In this document: in pieces, positions 1-11,632 of the stretch
How positions within the stretch are numbered: the first letter of the stretch is position 1
Layout: each line of letters begins with the position of its first letter
NCBI GenBank assembly: GCA_946122785.1
Contig: CAMGYJ010000007.1
Coordinates: 38,403,587-38,467,586 of the forward strand
DNA from: Linum tenue
Taxonomy: Eukaryota > Streptophyta > Magnoliopsida > Malpighiales > Linaceae
Length of the DNA stretch: 64,000 nucleotides
Reading direction: 5' to 3'
The notes under the pieces: generated by a model
Databases searched by the model: none
What the model saw: the letters and a program-made list of their open reading frames with translations, nothing else
What the model was told of the DNA's origin: nothing
Made by a program: the position numbers and the translations under genes

Positions 1-1556
1 ACTAAAACATTTGATTTGGGCCGACTCCGCCTGCCAGTTCGATTACTCTTGTTTTGGTGATGTGTTAGTTTTTGATTCAACTTATAAGACAAACGCATAC
101 AAGATGCCTCTTGTCGTATTTGTTGGGGTGAATCACCATCACGCAACTACAGTATTTGGGTGTGTTTTGTTACCCAACGAAACTGTAGAGAGCTACAATT
201 GAGTAGTTAAAACTTTTCTCCTGTGTAAGAAAGGTAAGCACCCAAGTGTTGTGATTACCGATGGGTGTATGTCAATGAAGAGGGCCATTAAGGAGTTGAT
301 CCCTGGTGCTGCTCATAGGATTTGTTGCTGGAACTTTAGAAGGAACGCAGAATCGAATGTTAGTCCAAAGGAGTTTCTGAAAGTATTTGACAGATTGTTA
401 AAACGGATTGACTCGGTTGATGAATTTGAGGAGGAATGGAGGAAAGGTATGGAAGAGTTCCAGTTAGGCAGCAATGAATGGTTGTCTGAATTGTATGAGA
501 AGTGACATACATGGGCTCAAGCATTTTTCTCTGGCACGTTCACTGCTGGAATGAAGAGTTCACAACGCGTTGAAGGGATGAACTCTTATTTGAATCATTT
601 TTTCGATAGGAAATTGAAACTGTATGAGTTATTCCTACAATTTGATAGAGGTCTACGAAGGTTGAGAAACAAGGAGGCAAAGGAGGATTTTGTGAGTGTT
701 GATACCTTCCCTGTGTGTGATACACATCTTTGGAGTATTGAGGAACATTTTGGTAGAATTTATACTCGAAAAATGTTCTTTAAAGTGCGGAAGAGGATTA
801 AGGAGGAGCCATTGCTATATAGTGTGTCAACTAGGGTAAATAGAGAAAATCACATTTATGAGTTGAGCAAATATTCGAATAGTAATGCTTCTTGGATTGT
901 GGTTTACTACCCAGCAAATAGAAGAATCGAGTGTTCTTGTCAGCTTCTAGAGAGCAAAGGCATTCCATGCAGTCATTGTTTTTTTGTGATGAAAGTGAAT
1001 AACATGTTAGTTGTTCCATCTTCTTTGGTGGTGAAACGATGGTCCAATGATGCTAAGAAAGAGTGTCATGTGCAATCAGTCCACCCAGAGCTACAAAATG
1101 AAGAGTTACATGCTATGGTGAGGTCTGGTAATCTAAATGGAAGCTTTGGGAAGCTGTGTCGGTATGCATCAAAAACGGAGGAAGGATACAAGCTGGTGAA
1201 GCAGGAAATCAAAAGGTTGAGTGTGTTAGCCGAGGAAATTTGGCGAAAGAATGGCGGATTGGAACCCATTGAGAAAACAGCAGAAAGAACACCAAGTATT
1301 AGGATTAAAGATCCCCATGTTGTGAAAACAAAAGGACGTAAGAGTGAATCGTCAACCCAGCCAGCCAAAAGACGTTGTAGTCATTGCACTAATGAAGGAC
1401 ATGATGTTCGCACATGTCCACAAAAAGATCATGGAGATACAGGTATGGAACTATATCTATTTAGTTTCATTTTGTTACGACTAGACTGTTTCTACTTATG
1501 AAGTAAATCACCCGATTTTTTGTTAATGTGCAGGAGCTCATGTGTCTACAAGCTGA
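1..1556 (+). pseudogene. MULE / FAR1-related transposase pseudogene, 5' end outside window
   Basis: This is the C-terminal two thirds of a Mutator-like (MULE, FAR1-family) transposase, which in active form would cut and paste its element in the nucleus. One frame (frame 2) runs from the window edge. It contains a DDE-type MULE domain (a VFDSTYKTN stretch near 75, VITDG near 255, AHRICCWNF near 315), a SWIM zinc finger (CSC then GIPCSHC, about 930-985) and a CCHC zinc knuckle (CSHC to TCPQ, about 1375-1420). Two in-frame TGA codons interrupt it, at 200-202 and 503-505, and homology resumes at once after each. A donor (ACAG/gtatgg) at 1443 and an acceptor (tgcag/GAG) before 1534 define a 91-bp intron, after which the frame stops at 1554-1556. 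Both stops are what C-to-T changes would give (a TGG read on the opposite strand, and CGA). Domain identity is secure. Whether this is a transposon gene or a domesticated FRS-like gene cannot be told without the 5' end. Confidence 0.85.
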
Positions 1557-2039
1557 GAATATTAGACTTCATATGATCAGCAAGTTAGTGATCAATAGGT
1601 ATGTTCTTAGATTTTATTGTAAAGCAGTGAAAAACTTATCTCTGGATATGTATGTGGCTGGAGATCTTGATTGAAACTTTTGTCAGTATAGAGCCTAAAA
1701 CACCCTATCTCTTTATACAGGTCAAGATTACCAAGCTTAGTGAAAGAAACAATGTTAGATTGGTGGCATCATTAGGAGATTGATTCTGCATTGACTAGTG
1801 GCAGATGGGGTAATGGAATAGAGGCTGAATGATATTGATACTTTTTGCATTCTTGGATGATAAACTAAGTTAGTTTGTTGTCGCGGAATGTAAACTCAGT
1901 TACTTTCTATTAATATTTTCTTGGTGCCTTATTTCCTGTTCAATTCCAGAATCTACGTGTCCTCCTGTGTCCTCCATTAGTCTTTCTGTGTCCTCCGTCA
2001 GTCCTTCAGCTGCCCTCTTGGTAAGTTTTCGGATCCCTA
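1557..2039 (+). other. 3' flank of the MULE gene, no further coding
   Basis: This AT-rich sequence lies between the transposase stop and the retrotransposon. A further donor-like AG/GTATG occurs near 1598, which would lie in the 3' UTR. A stretch around 1885 (CGGAATGTAAACT) recurs near 12840 beyond the retrotransposon, suggesting an old partial duplication in this MULE locus. I see no gene. Confidence 0.4.
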
Positions 2040-4321
2040 TGTAACATCCCGTTCCGGCAAAACCCATATTTTCGATCGCTAGAAAGTTCGCGATTTAAAA
2101 TCAAGCGTTTTAACAGTATTTCGGCGATATTTGGATTATCGATCGATCAGATAAATATACGTATTAATTATATATATTATATAATATTATTTATATATAT
2201 ATATATAATACACTGTCCATTTAATTCCCCACGCGTCCCATTTTCTTTCCATCATCATCGTTTCATTCTTTCTTTTCTGGACCGAGAGAGAAGCAGAGCG
2301 AGCGAATGCAGGGGAGCGACTGGGGAGAATTTCCAAAGCTCAAATCTTGAGCTCTAGTGATCCAAAATCCTGTAAGTAATGCCTAATTCATCTATACATC
2401 ATGATTTATCGATTTAGAGCTTTAAAACGAGATTTTGGTTCAGGAATTTCTTGAATTCTCGATAAGCCAAATTAGGGTTTCGGAGTATCCGGAAGCCGGA
2501 TTGAGCCCAAATTTCAAATACGAGCTTCCTGCAGCGAGGTAATCAATCCTCTAGTTCTAATCCCTGAATTTCGGCTATTATTTAGGCCGGGGTCCAAACC
2601 GCTGAATTTAGCTCCGGCCAGGGTTTGATGTGTTTTTATCAAGAATTTGACCCGGAGCCTATAACGAATATTGACGGCGATACTGCAGGGGATATTAGGA
2701 CGGTCTCGGATTTTAATTCGGGGTTCGTTCGTGAAATTGACGTTTTAGTACGGGAAGCTTAAACCGGTGTTTGAACGACCAGAACTGGTGAGGGATTAGC
2801 ACGGCATACCGGGTTTGTCGTATCACGATAATTATATTGATGCCTAGAATTGATCTAGGTGAACTAGAATGGCATGATTAGGGGTGTATGGACTTTTGTG
2901 CTATATGATGAACCCTGGACTGCAATATGATATTATTGATTTGCCCTAATCGATATGGACCTGGCTTATGCTGATGATTGTGTATATGTTGCAAATTGTG
3001 GGCTTGACTGTTGATATGCTTTATGATGGTTCGAGAAAGTGATTGGGAATGACATTTCATGATTGATGTATTTGGATGTACAAGTGGGAAAATATATATC
3101 TCCTGGTGATATTATGATGTTTAAGGAGGATGACTTGCACGAGGGTTTATCCCGAGGAAGTGCAATAATACAACTCCTGATTTACCTATGTTGAGCCAAT
3201 TATGCCAGGTCAAGTACATGTGCAAGTAACGAATTATGATTAAGCAAGATGAGATATGAATCATGTATAAGGATACCAAATATGAGTGTTGTGGTATCAC
3301 GGTCAACTACATAGTAATTAGGGCTCCCTATGCTATTACTCTATTATGATATGTATGATAGTCACACCTCTCATGTGGTGGTGACTGAAGAATTCTTACG
3401 AGATATGACCACACCCAGAGCGGTGTCGGGGTATGACTACACCCATAGTGGTGTGGGGTATGTATGACCACATCCGACGGGATGTTGGGGTATGTATGAC
3501 TACATCCGACGGGATGTGGGGTATGTTTCCCGGGAGAGTTAATAGCATGGGAGTAGCCAGGCGCCTATAAGTAAAACATGATAAGATGCATATGCATGAG
3601 TCAAGGTGGTTGAGTCTTTTGCCTATTGGGATGTCGAATGGCTGAGGTCTGATCCTAGTGCTTTGGCTTGTTTGCTAGATGTATGGTAGGGGTATGCTCT
3701 GTTATGAACTCACGATGCTATGATTATCTCACTCAGCTATGAGCTGACCCTCTTTATCCTTTTCCTCTGCTTATGCTATGTGTAAGCAGACCATCAGCAG
3801 TAGCAGTAGCAGTAGCAAGTACTTAGGTGTGGGCAGAGCGAGGAGTTGAAGGCAGGATGAGGTATGGTCTTCAACTATTCTGTGCTTGGACTATTACTCG
3901 GGATTTTGGCCAGTGATCCACACCTTTTTGTAAAAATGTTTTGAGAACGTTTTTCATGTGCATATTAGCTTCTGATGTAGTGTGAGATATCCACAGGTGT
4001 GGAAAGTTGATGATATGTGTATATTTATGTGGTTGTGTAAGTTATGACGATTATGGTATATATTAGTAAGGTATGCAGTTGTGGAGTATGAAAACGGTGA
4101 CTATGGCTAAGAAAAACCAATGCATATGGTTGTGAGTATATATGTTTGTGATGAATTATTTTGCAAGATCAGATGGAAGAACTGTTAGCCCATTACGCGA
4201 GTAATTCATGTCGAAATTTTATTTGAGTAAATTTTGATAATTAATGTAACACCCGAGATTATTTCCGCTGCAATTGTATGAACAATATGATTAGGTAATA
4301 CGTATAGGGTAGGGTGTTACA
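2040..4321 (+). repeat. 5' LTR of Tekay-type element
   Basis: The 2282-bp LTR runs from TG to CA. An AT-rich tract with TATATATA (about 2160-2215) precedes a GC-richer transcript-leader-like segment and is the likely core promoter. It also holds imperfect tandem repeats (3404-3525) and a CAG/TAG run (AGCAGTAGCAGTAGCAGTAG, near 3797). The identical partner is at 9349-11628. Confidence 0.95.
3404..3525 (+). repeat. Imperfect ~30-35-bp tandem repeats inside the LTR
   Basis: Four degenerate units carry the pattern TATGACTACA(T/C)CC followed by an inverted GG(G/T)ATGTGGGGTATG, so each unit is partly palindromic. The same block is in the 3' LTR at about 10711-10832. Similar blocks occur in the solo LTR at 21313-21450 and the LTR remnant at 35020-35180, so this is a shared feature of these long LTRs. 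Confidence 0.7.
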
Positions 4322-4324
4322 GTT

Positions 4325-4337
4325 TGGTATCAGAGCC
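4325..4337 (+). other. Primer-binding site, initiator Met-tRNA type
   Basis: TGGTATCAGAGCC lies 3 bases after the 5' LTR end. It is complementary to the 3' end of plant initiator methionine tRNA, the usual primer for chromoviruses. Confidence 0.92.
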
Positions 4338-4712
4338 CGGTTCCCTCTTTTTGCTGTTATGGCGTACTATACCCTATGGGAGGTTAAACACTCCTAAGGA
4401 GGGGAGTACCCCATAATGACTTAAACTGGGAATTGAGTTTGACATGATTATGTGTATTGGTATGTTGGATGAAATTACCTGCATCATGGTTTTCAAAATT
4501 GAGTTTCGAACTTATTTGTTTTCAAGTAATTATTTTGGGAAAATTTTGTTTTAACCAAGTGAGAGATTTGGGAAAGAATAAATTTTGTGTGGATCAATCT
4601 AAGGCCAATATTTCATTGTAGCTCGCACGGAAGTTGTCATAATGTTCCTACTGACCAGTCGAGAGGAGTGGGGGTGGTTGATGCAAGACCGCCAGTATTA
4701 GACTATGCAAAG

Positions 4713-7700
4713 ATGAAGAGTTTGGGTGGTAGGGACTTTAAAGGAGATGTGAGTCCGGATGCTGTGGTAGAGTGGTTGAGGGAGATGGAAGATGTGTTTG
4801 AGTATATTTATGCAACCCCAGAGGAAAAAGTGCAATATGTTGTTTTTCTCCTAAAGGGGTACGCGAGGAGCTGGTGGTCCTCAGTCTCTAGAGTTAATGG
4901 TGAACGAGTTCAGTTCACCTGGGAGGAGTTCCTGAAGGCCTTTAAGACAGAGTTTCTTCCTGAAGCTTTTATCAGGGCAAAGAACAATGAATTCGCCAAC
5001 CTTAAGCAGGAGAATATGAAAGTTACTGAGTACACCATCAAGTTTGTTCGACTACTTTACTTTGAAGATGGGTTGGCGGATACTGAGCATAAGAAGAAGA
5101 TGAGATACTTACATGGTCTGCGCCTAGGGTTGAAAGAAAAGATTCACAGGGTTGATGAAGAGAGTATGGCCACTATTAAGGAGGCAGCACTTAAGTATGA
5201 AGCCTATGAAGTTGAGGGTAGAGAGGAAAACAAGGCCAAAGAAGAGGAGAAGAAGAGGAAGTTTGGAGTAAATTATGCTGGACCTCGTTACCCACCCAGG
5301 AGAGGTCCTAGCAGTTTTGGGAGAACACCGAGTCAATCTATGTCGGGAACATCATACAAGGCACCAGTTTCCTCTGCCACACAAGCTCCAGTTTGTCAAG
5401 TTTGTCAGAAGAGGCATCTTGGAGAGTTTAGGAGATTTTCTGGTGTATGCTTTCACTGTGGCCAACCTGGGCACATCATGAGGGATTGTCCGCATTCGAG
5501 AGAAGTAAGAGCTACACAGTCCGAGCCTTCAGTGCAGTTTAGTAGAGCCCCATTCAGGGGTGGTTACCAGGGAGGCCGTAGTGGATTTCAGAGTGGTCGT
5601 GGTGGTTCACAGGGTGGTAGAGGTGGTGGTCGAAATCAGCCATCAGGAAGTGGTACGCAGGGTACCAGAGCACAGGGAGCACCGAGGGTTTATGCAATGA
5701 CTCGAGGTGAGGCAGAAGTGGCACCAGAAGTTGTGACTGGTATGCTTTCTATCCTTGGCAAGCAATTATATGCTTTGATCGATACTGGTTCTTCTCACTC
5801 ATTCATGTCATATACGTTTGCACATATGCTACGCTTAGTTCCAGATAAGCTAGGTTATACCTTATGTGTTAAAACACCTGTGGGAGATACCTTGAAGGTA
5901 GACTCGGTTATTAGAAGTTCCTTCATTTGTGTGGAAGGAGCTTTCCTAGCAACAGATTTAATTCTGCTACCTTTTGATGAATTTGATGTCATACTTGGAA
6001 TGGACTTTCTGGCAACACATGGAGCTGTTGTGGATTGTCAAAAGAAAGAAGTGTTATTCAACACACCAGATAAAGGTCCTGTTGTATTCCGAGGCATTAA
6101 GAAAAAGGAGACTCATTGTTTTCTTTCTGCCTTGGAAGCTTTTCGATTAGTGAAGGAAGGTTGTGAAGCCTTTCTTGCTCAAGTTACTGTTGTAAATGAT
6201 AAGAAGGTTGAGGATGTAGAGGTGGTAAGGGAGTTTCCTGATGTATTCCCAGAAGAACTTCCCGGCCTTCCACCAGAAAGGGAAGTAGAGTTTGATATTG
6301 AATTGGTACCTGGCACAACACCAATTTCAATGGCACCATATAGAATGGCACCAATTGAGCTAAAGGAGCTTAAAAAACAATTGCAAGAATTGCTAGACAA
6401 GGGGTTTATTCGGCCTAGCATCTCACCTTGGGGTGCACCGGTTTTGTTTGTCAAGAAGAAAGATGGCTCCATGAGAATGTGCATTGACTACCGGAGGTTG
6501 AATAAGGCGACAGTGAAGAATCGTTATCCCCTTCCAAGAATAGATGATTTGTTTGATCAATTGCAGGGTGCATCAGTCTTTTCTAAGATTGATTTGAGGT
6601 CTGGATACCATCAATTGAAAGTGGCAGATGGGGCAACCTCAAAGACAGCTTTTAGAACAAGATATGGGCATTATGAGTTCCTGGTAATGCCTTTTGGACT
6701 CACTAATGCACCAGCGGTATTTATGGCTCTTATGAACAGAGTTTTTCATGAATATCTTGATAAGTTTGTGATTGTGTTCATAGACGATATTCTCATCTAT
6801 TCTAAAAGCGAAGAGGAGCACAAAAATCACCTTAGAATTGTGCTGCAAATTCTAAGGGAGAAACAATTATATGCAAAATTCTCAAAATGTGAGTTTTGGC
6901 TGAAGGAGGTAATATTTCTGGGACATGTAATTTCTGGAAGAGGAGTGGAGGTGGATCCGAAAAAGGTGGAAGCAGTGGTGAATTGGGCTCCACCAAAAGA
7001 TGTGTCGGAGTTGAGAAGTTTTCTTGGCATGGCGGGTTACTATCGGCGGTTCGTAGAAGGATTTTCCAAAATTGCTGCCCCATTGACTAAACTATTAAGG
7101 AAGAATACCAAGTATGTCTGGGATGAATCATGTCAAAAGAGTTTTGATGAACTGAAGAAGAGATTGACCACCGCACCAGTACTTGCACTACCTTCAAGTC
7201 AGGGAGAGTTTGTGGTGTATAGTGATGCCTCTTATCAAGGATTGGGCTGTGTGTTAATGCAAGATGGAAGAGTTATTGCATATGCCTCTAGGCAATTGCG
7301 TCCTCATGAAGTAAATTATCCCACTCATGATTTGGAGTTGGCAGTGGTGGTATTTGCTCTCAAGATATGGCGACATTATTTATATGGTGAGACTTTTAAA
7401 ATCCTCACTGATCATAAAAGCCTGAAGTATATTATGGATCAGAAGGATTTAAATAGTCGCCAGAGGAGATGGATTGAACTTCTAAAAGATTATGATTGTA
7501 CAATTGATTACCATCCAGGTAAAGCTAATGTAGTTGCTGATGCCCTAAGCAGAAAGGGGAAGAAGAATATAAATGATCTGGTTGATTTGAGGGCAATGAA
7601 TGTTGATTTGGAAGTGGATGGTGTAACAGGGTTACTAGCTCGGTTGAACATTCGACCTTTGTTGCACGACAAGATTCGTGAGAAGCAGAAGGAGGACCCA

Positions 7701-9098
7701 GAGTTGGCAAAAATCATTCAAGACATTGAGGAAGGAAAAGAAAGCCCATTTGAAATGGTAGATGGCATGTTGAAGATTAATGGAAGGGCATGCGTTCCTA
7801 ATGTTGATAATTTGAGGAAAGAGATCCTAGATGAAGCTCATTCTTCTGCTTATGCTATGCACCCAGGAGCAACTAAAATGTATCACACGATCAAACCATA
7901 TTTTTGGTGGCGTGGGATGAAAAAGGAAGCGGCTGAACATGTTTTCACATGTCTGGTATGTCAGAAAGTTAAGGCAGAACATCAAGCTCCTGTAGGGAAA
8001 CTACAACCACTTCCAATTCCAGAATGGAAGTGGGAAAGAATCACAATGGATTTTGTATATGGTCTCCCATCATCAAGGGGAAAAGATGCAGTATGGGTTA
8101 TTGTGGACCGACTGACCAAATCGGCTCACTTTTTACCCATTAGATGGAAACCATCACTGGAGACTTTGTCTCAACTATATATTAAGGAGATCGTCAGATT
8201 GCATGGTGTGCCAATTTCTATTGTCTCTGATCGAGACCCGAGCTTCACATCTCGGTTTTGGCAAAGTTTACATGATGCCTTGGGAACTAAACTGCATTTT
8301 ACTTCAGCTTATCATCCTCAAACAGATGGGCAGAGTGAACGAACTATCCTTACCTTGGAAGAGTTACTTCGATCATGTGTAATGCAATGGGAGGAATCAT
8401 GGATTGACCATTTGCCCTTAATTGAGTTTGCTTACAACAACCAGTACCATAGTAGCTTGGGTGTTCCACCATATGAAGCACTTTATGGGAGGAAGTGTAG
8501 AACACCATTATGTTGGGATGTAGAAGGAGCAAGGCAAATCTCAGGGCCAGAAATAGTTCAGATCACAGTTGATAAGGTCAAGGAAATCAGGGAGCGCTTG
8601 AGGGTGGCTCAAGATCGACAGAAAGTTTATGTTGACACGAATAGGCGTGAAGTTATTTTCGAAGTGGGTGAGAAAGTATTTCTCAAAGTTTCGCCCTGGA
8701 AAGGCGTAATGAGATTTGGTAAGAAAGGGAAACTTGCACCTCGGTATATTGGACCCTACGAAATCACAGAGAAGATTGGACCAGTGGCATATAAACTGGC
8801 ATTGCCTCCAGAACTATCTCAAATCCACAATGTATTTCATGTTAGTATGCTGAAGAGGTACAAAGTGGATCCTTCCCATGTTATACAACCAGAGGAGATC
8901 GAGTTGGGTCCAGATTTGACATTTGAAGAGGTTCCAGTTGAGATTGTTGATTATCAAATTAAGACTCTTCGTAGGAAGGAAATTCCAATGTTGAAAGTGG
9001 TGTGGAGAAATCAAGATAGTGAGAGTGCTACATGGGAAACTGAAGCAAGTATGCGAGAGAAGTACCCTGAGTTGGTAGCAAACTACTTTACAGGTTAA
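4713..9098 (+). CDS. Gag-pol polyprotein with chromodomain (Tekay-type)
   Basis: This single uninterrupted frame (1461 aa from the first in-frame ATG at 4713) encodes the replication proteins of the element. Order, numbered from 4713: retrotransposon gag domain (about 20-160), CCHC knuckle [14 protein letters not shown] (246-259), aspartic protease with IDTGSS (D357), reverse transcriptase with FIDDILIY (D691, D692), RNase H with YSDAS (D838), integrase zinc finger HHCC (about 1043-1082), and integrase catalytic D1113, D1173 and E1209 (spacing D-x35-E). A GPY/F segment and a C-terminal chromodomain (about 1390-1455) follow. All catalytic residues I looked for are present. The open frame extends upstream to 4587 without an ATG, so the N terminus before 4713 either starts at a non-ATG codon or has been lost; gag proteins of this clade are usually longer there. 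The chromodomain is thought to direct integration to particular chromatin. Confidence 0.95.
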   Translation: MKSLGGRDFKGDVSPDAVVEWLREMEDVFEYIYATPEEKVQYVVFLLKGYARSWWSSVSRVNGERVQFTWEEFLKAFKTEFLPEAFIRAKNNEFANLKQENMKVTEYTIKFVRLLYFEDGLADTEHKKKMRYLHGLRLGLKEKIHRVDEESMATIKEAALKYEAYEVEGREENKAKEEEKKRKFGVNYAGPRYPPRRGPSSFGRTPSQSMSGTSYKAPVSSATQAPVCQVCQKRHLGEFRRFSGVCFHCGQPGHIMRDCPHSREVRATQSEPSVQFSRAPFRGGYQGGRSGFQSGRGGSQGGRGGGRNQPSGSGTQGTRAQGAPRVYAMTRGEAEVAPEVVTGMLSILGKQLYALIDTGSSHSFMSYTFAHMLRLVPDKLGYTLCVKTPVGDTLKVDSVIRSSFICVEGAFLATDLILLPFDEFDVILGMDFLATHGAVVDCQKKEVLFNTPDKGPVVFRGIKKKETHCFLSALEAFRLVKEGCEAFLAQVTVVNDKKVEDVEVVREFPDVFPEELPGLPPEREVEFDIELVPGTTPISMAPYRMAPIELKELKKQLQELLDKGFIRPSISPWGAPVLFVKKKDGSMRMCIDYRRLNKATVKNRYPLPRIDDLFDQLQGASVFSKIDLRSGYHQLKVADGATSKTAFRTRYGHYEFLVMPFGLTNAPAVFMALMNRVFHEYLDKFVIVFIDDILIYSKSEEEHKNHLRIVLQILREKQLYAKFSKCEFWLKEVIFLGHVISGRGVEVDPKKVEAVVNWAPPKDVSELRSFLGMAGYYRRFVEGFSKIAAPLTKLLRKNTKYVWDESCQKSFDELKKRLTTAPVLALPSSQGEFVVYSDASYQGLGCVLMQDGRVIAYASRQLRPHEVNYPTHDLELAVVVFALKIWRHYLYGETFKILTDHKSLKYIMDQKDLNSRQRRWIELLKDYDCTIDYHPGKANVVADALSRKGKKNINDLVDLRAMNVDLEVDGVTGLLARLNIRPLLHDKIREKQKEDPELAKIIQDIEEGKESPFEMVDGMLKINGRACVPNVDNLRKEILDEAHSSAYAMHPGATKMYHTIKPYFWWRGMKKEAAEHVFTCLVCQKVKAEHQAPVGKLQPLPIPEWKWERITMDFVYGLPSSRGKDAVWVIVDRLTKSAHFLPIRWKPSLETLSQLYIKEIVRLHGVPISIVSDRDPSFTSRFWQSLHDALGTKLHFTSAYHPQTDGQSERTILTLEELLRSCVMQWEESWIDHLPLIEFAYNNQYHSSLGVPPYEALYGRKCRTPLCWDVEGARQISGPEIVQITVDKVKEIRERLRVAQDRQKVYVDTNRREVIFEVGEKVFLKVSPWKGVMRFGKKGKLAPRYIGPYEITEKIGPVAYKLALPPELSQIHNVFHVSMLKRYKVDPSHVIQPEEIELGPDLTFEEVPVEIVDYQIKTLRRKEIPMLKVVWRNQDSESATWETEASMREKYPELVANYFTG

Positions 9099-9334
9099 CA
9101 ATCTTGCTTAGTAAGTTATGTTTTGAAATTGTTGATATGCTTTTGTTGTGATAGCCCAGTATAGGTTTTTGAAACCTTATATTGGGAACTTGAGGTGTTA
9201 TGTGTTTAGTTATGTAATTCAGATCTCCTGACCTAAGAGTTAGGTAATAACCTTAGGTACGATCGATCATGTTAAGGGTAAGTAAGAGGAGTTAGAGTAC
9301 GACTCAAGGTTAGATTTCGGGGACGAAATCTTTT

Positions 9335-9347
9335 AAGGAGGGGAGAA
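9335..9347 (+). other. Polypurine tract
   Basis: AAGGAGGGGAGAA, followed by one T, ends directly before the 3' LTR start. This is the expected position and composition for the plus-strand primer. Confidence 0.9.
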
Positions 9348-9348
9348 T

Positions 9349-11628
9349 TGTAACATCCCGTTCCGGCAAAACCCATATTTTCGATCGCTAGAAAGTTCGC
9401 GATTTAAAATCAAGCGTTTTAACAGTATTTCGGCGATATTTGGATTATCGATCGATCAGATAAATATACGTATTAATTATATATATTATATAATATTATT
9501 TATATATATATATAATACACTGTCCATTTAATTCCCCACGCGTCCCATTTTCTTTCCATCATCATCGTTTCATTCTTTCTTTTCTGGACCGAGAGAGAAG
9601 CAGAGCGAGCGAATGCAGGGGAGCGACTGGGGAGAATTTCCAAAGCTCAAATCTTGAGCTCTAGTGATCCAAAATCCTGTAAGTAATGCCTAATTCATCT
9701 ATACATCATGATTTATCGATTTAGAGCTTTAAAACGAGATTTTGGTTCAGGAATTTCTTGAATTCTCGATAAGCCAAATTAGGGTTTCGGAGTATCCGGA
9801 AGCCGGATTGAGCCCAAATTTCAAATACGAGCTTCCTGCAGCGAGGTAATCAATCCTCTAGTTCTAATCCCTGAATTTCGGCTATTATTTAGGCCGGGGT
9901 CCAAACCGCTGAATTTAGCTCCGGCCAGGGTTTGATGTGTTTTTATCAAGAATTTGACCCGGAGCCTATAACGAATATTGACGGCGATACTGCAGGGGAT
10001 ATTAGGACGGTCTCGGATTTTAATTCGGGGTTCGTTCGTGAAATTGACGTTTTAGTACGGGAAGCTTAAACCGGTGTTTGAACGACCAGAACTGGTGAGG
10101 GATTAGCACGGCATACCGGGTTTGTCGTATCACGATAATTATATTGATGCCTAGAATTGATCTAGGTGAACTAGAATGGCATGATTAGGGGTGTATGGAC
10201 TTTTGTGCTATATGATGAACCCTGGACTGCAATATGATATTATTGATTTGCCCTAATCGATATGGACCTGGCTTATGCTGATGATTGTGTATATGTTGCA
10301 AATTGTGGGCTTGACTGTTGATATGCTTTATGATGGTTCGAGAAAGTGATTGGGAATGACATTTCATGATTGATGTATTTGGATGTACAAGTGGGAAAAT
10401 ATATATCTCCTGGTGATATTATGATGTTTAAGGAGGATGACTTGCACGAGGGTTTATCCCGAGGAAGTGCAATAATACAACTCCTGATTTACCTATGTTG
10501 AGCCAATTATGCCAGGTCAAGTACATGTGCAAGTAACGAATTATGATTAAGCAAGATGAGATATGAATCATGTATAAGGATACCAAATATGAGTGTTGTG
10601 GTATCACGGTCAACTACATAGTAATTAGGGCTCCCTATGCTATTACTCTATTATGATATGTATGATAGTCACACCTCTCATGTGGTGGTGACTGAAGAAT
10701 TCTTACGAGATATGACCACACCCAGAGCGGTGTCGGGGTATGACTACACCCATAGTGGTGTGGGGTATGTATGACCACATCCGACGGGATGTTGGGGTAT
10801 GTATGACTACATCCGACGGGATGTGGGGTATGTTTCCCGGGAGAGTTAATAGCATGGGAGTAGCCAGGCGCCTATAAGTAAAACATGATAAGATGCATAT
10901 GCATGAGTCAAGGTGGTTGAGTCTTTTGCCTATTGGGATGTCGAATGGCTGAGGTCTGATCCTAGTGCTTTGGCTTGTTTGCTAGATGTATGGTAGGGGT
11001 ATGCTCTGTTATGAACTCACGATGCTATGATTATCTCACTCAGCTATGAGCTGACCCTCTTTATCCTTTTCCTCTGCTTATGCTATGTGTAAGCAGACCA
11101 TCAGCAGTAGCAGTAGCAGTAGCAAGTACTTAGGTGTGGGCAGAGCGAGGAGTTGAAGGCAGGATGAGGTATGGTCTTCAACTATTCTGTGCTTGGACTA
11201 CTACTCGGGATTTTGGCCAGTGATCCACACCTTTTTGTAAAAATGTTTTGAGAACGTTTTTCATGTGCATATTAGCTTCTGATGTAGTGTGAGATATCCA
11301 CAGGTGTGGAAAGTTGATGATATGTGTATATTTATGTGGTTGTGTAAGTTATGACGATTATGGTATATATTAGTAAGGTATGCAGTTGTGGAGTATGAAA
11401 ACGGTGACTATGGCTAAGAAAAACCAATGCATATGGTTGTGAGTATATATGTTTGTGATGAATTATTTTGCAAGATCAGATGGAAGAACTGTTAGCCCAT
11501 TACGCGAGTAATTCATGTCGAAATTTTATTTGAGTAAATTTTGATAATTAATGTAACACCCGAGATTATTTCCGCTGCAATTGTATGAACAATATGATTA
11601 GGTAATACGTATAGGGTAGGGTGTTACA
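9349..11628 (+). repeat. 3' LTR of Tekay-type element
   Basis: This 2280-bp LTR is nearly identical to 2040-4321. Only one substitution and a 2-bp microsatellite difference were noticed by eye. Its ORF content duplicates that of the 5' LTR and is non-coding. Confidence 0.95.
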
Positions 11629-11632
11629 CCTA

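Larger units (their letters stand above)
2040..11628 (+). mobile_element. Complete young Ty3/gypsy chromovirus (Tekay/Del type)
   Basis: This 9.6-kb LTR retrotransposon has a 5' LTR (2040-4321), an iMet-tRNA primer site, a single gag-pol frame with a C-terminal chromodomain, a polypurine tract, and a 3' LTR (9349-11628). LTRs start TGTAACATCCCG and end GGGTGTTACA. The LTRs differ by eye by one transition (3893 T versus C near 11201) and one TA step in an AT microsatellite (near 2210). Flanks share CCTA directly outside both ends (2036-2039 and 11629-11632); a fifth base of the expected 5-bp duplication does not match. Long LTRs of about 2.3 kb plus a chromodomain fit the Tekay/Del clade. The element lies between the 3' ends of a MULE gene and a Ulp1-like gene. 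It looks structurally competent, apart from an uncertain gag N terminus. Confidence 0.95.

Noticed and set aside
3121..3306. Small minus-strand open frames inside the Tekay LTR (also at 10428-10613)
   Set aside because: They occur identically in both LTRs simply because the LTRs are identical. No domain and no coding context.
3404..3525. Tandem repeats in the LTR as a CRISPR-like array
   Set aside because: Repeats are imperfect, without unique spacers, and the genome is a plant's.
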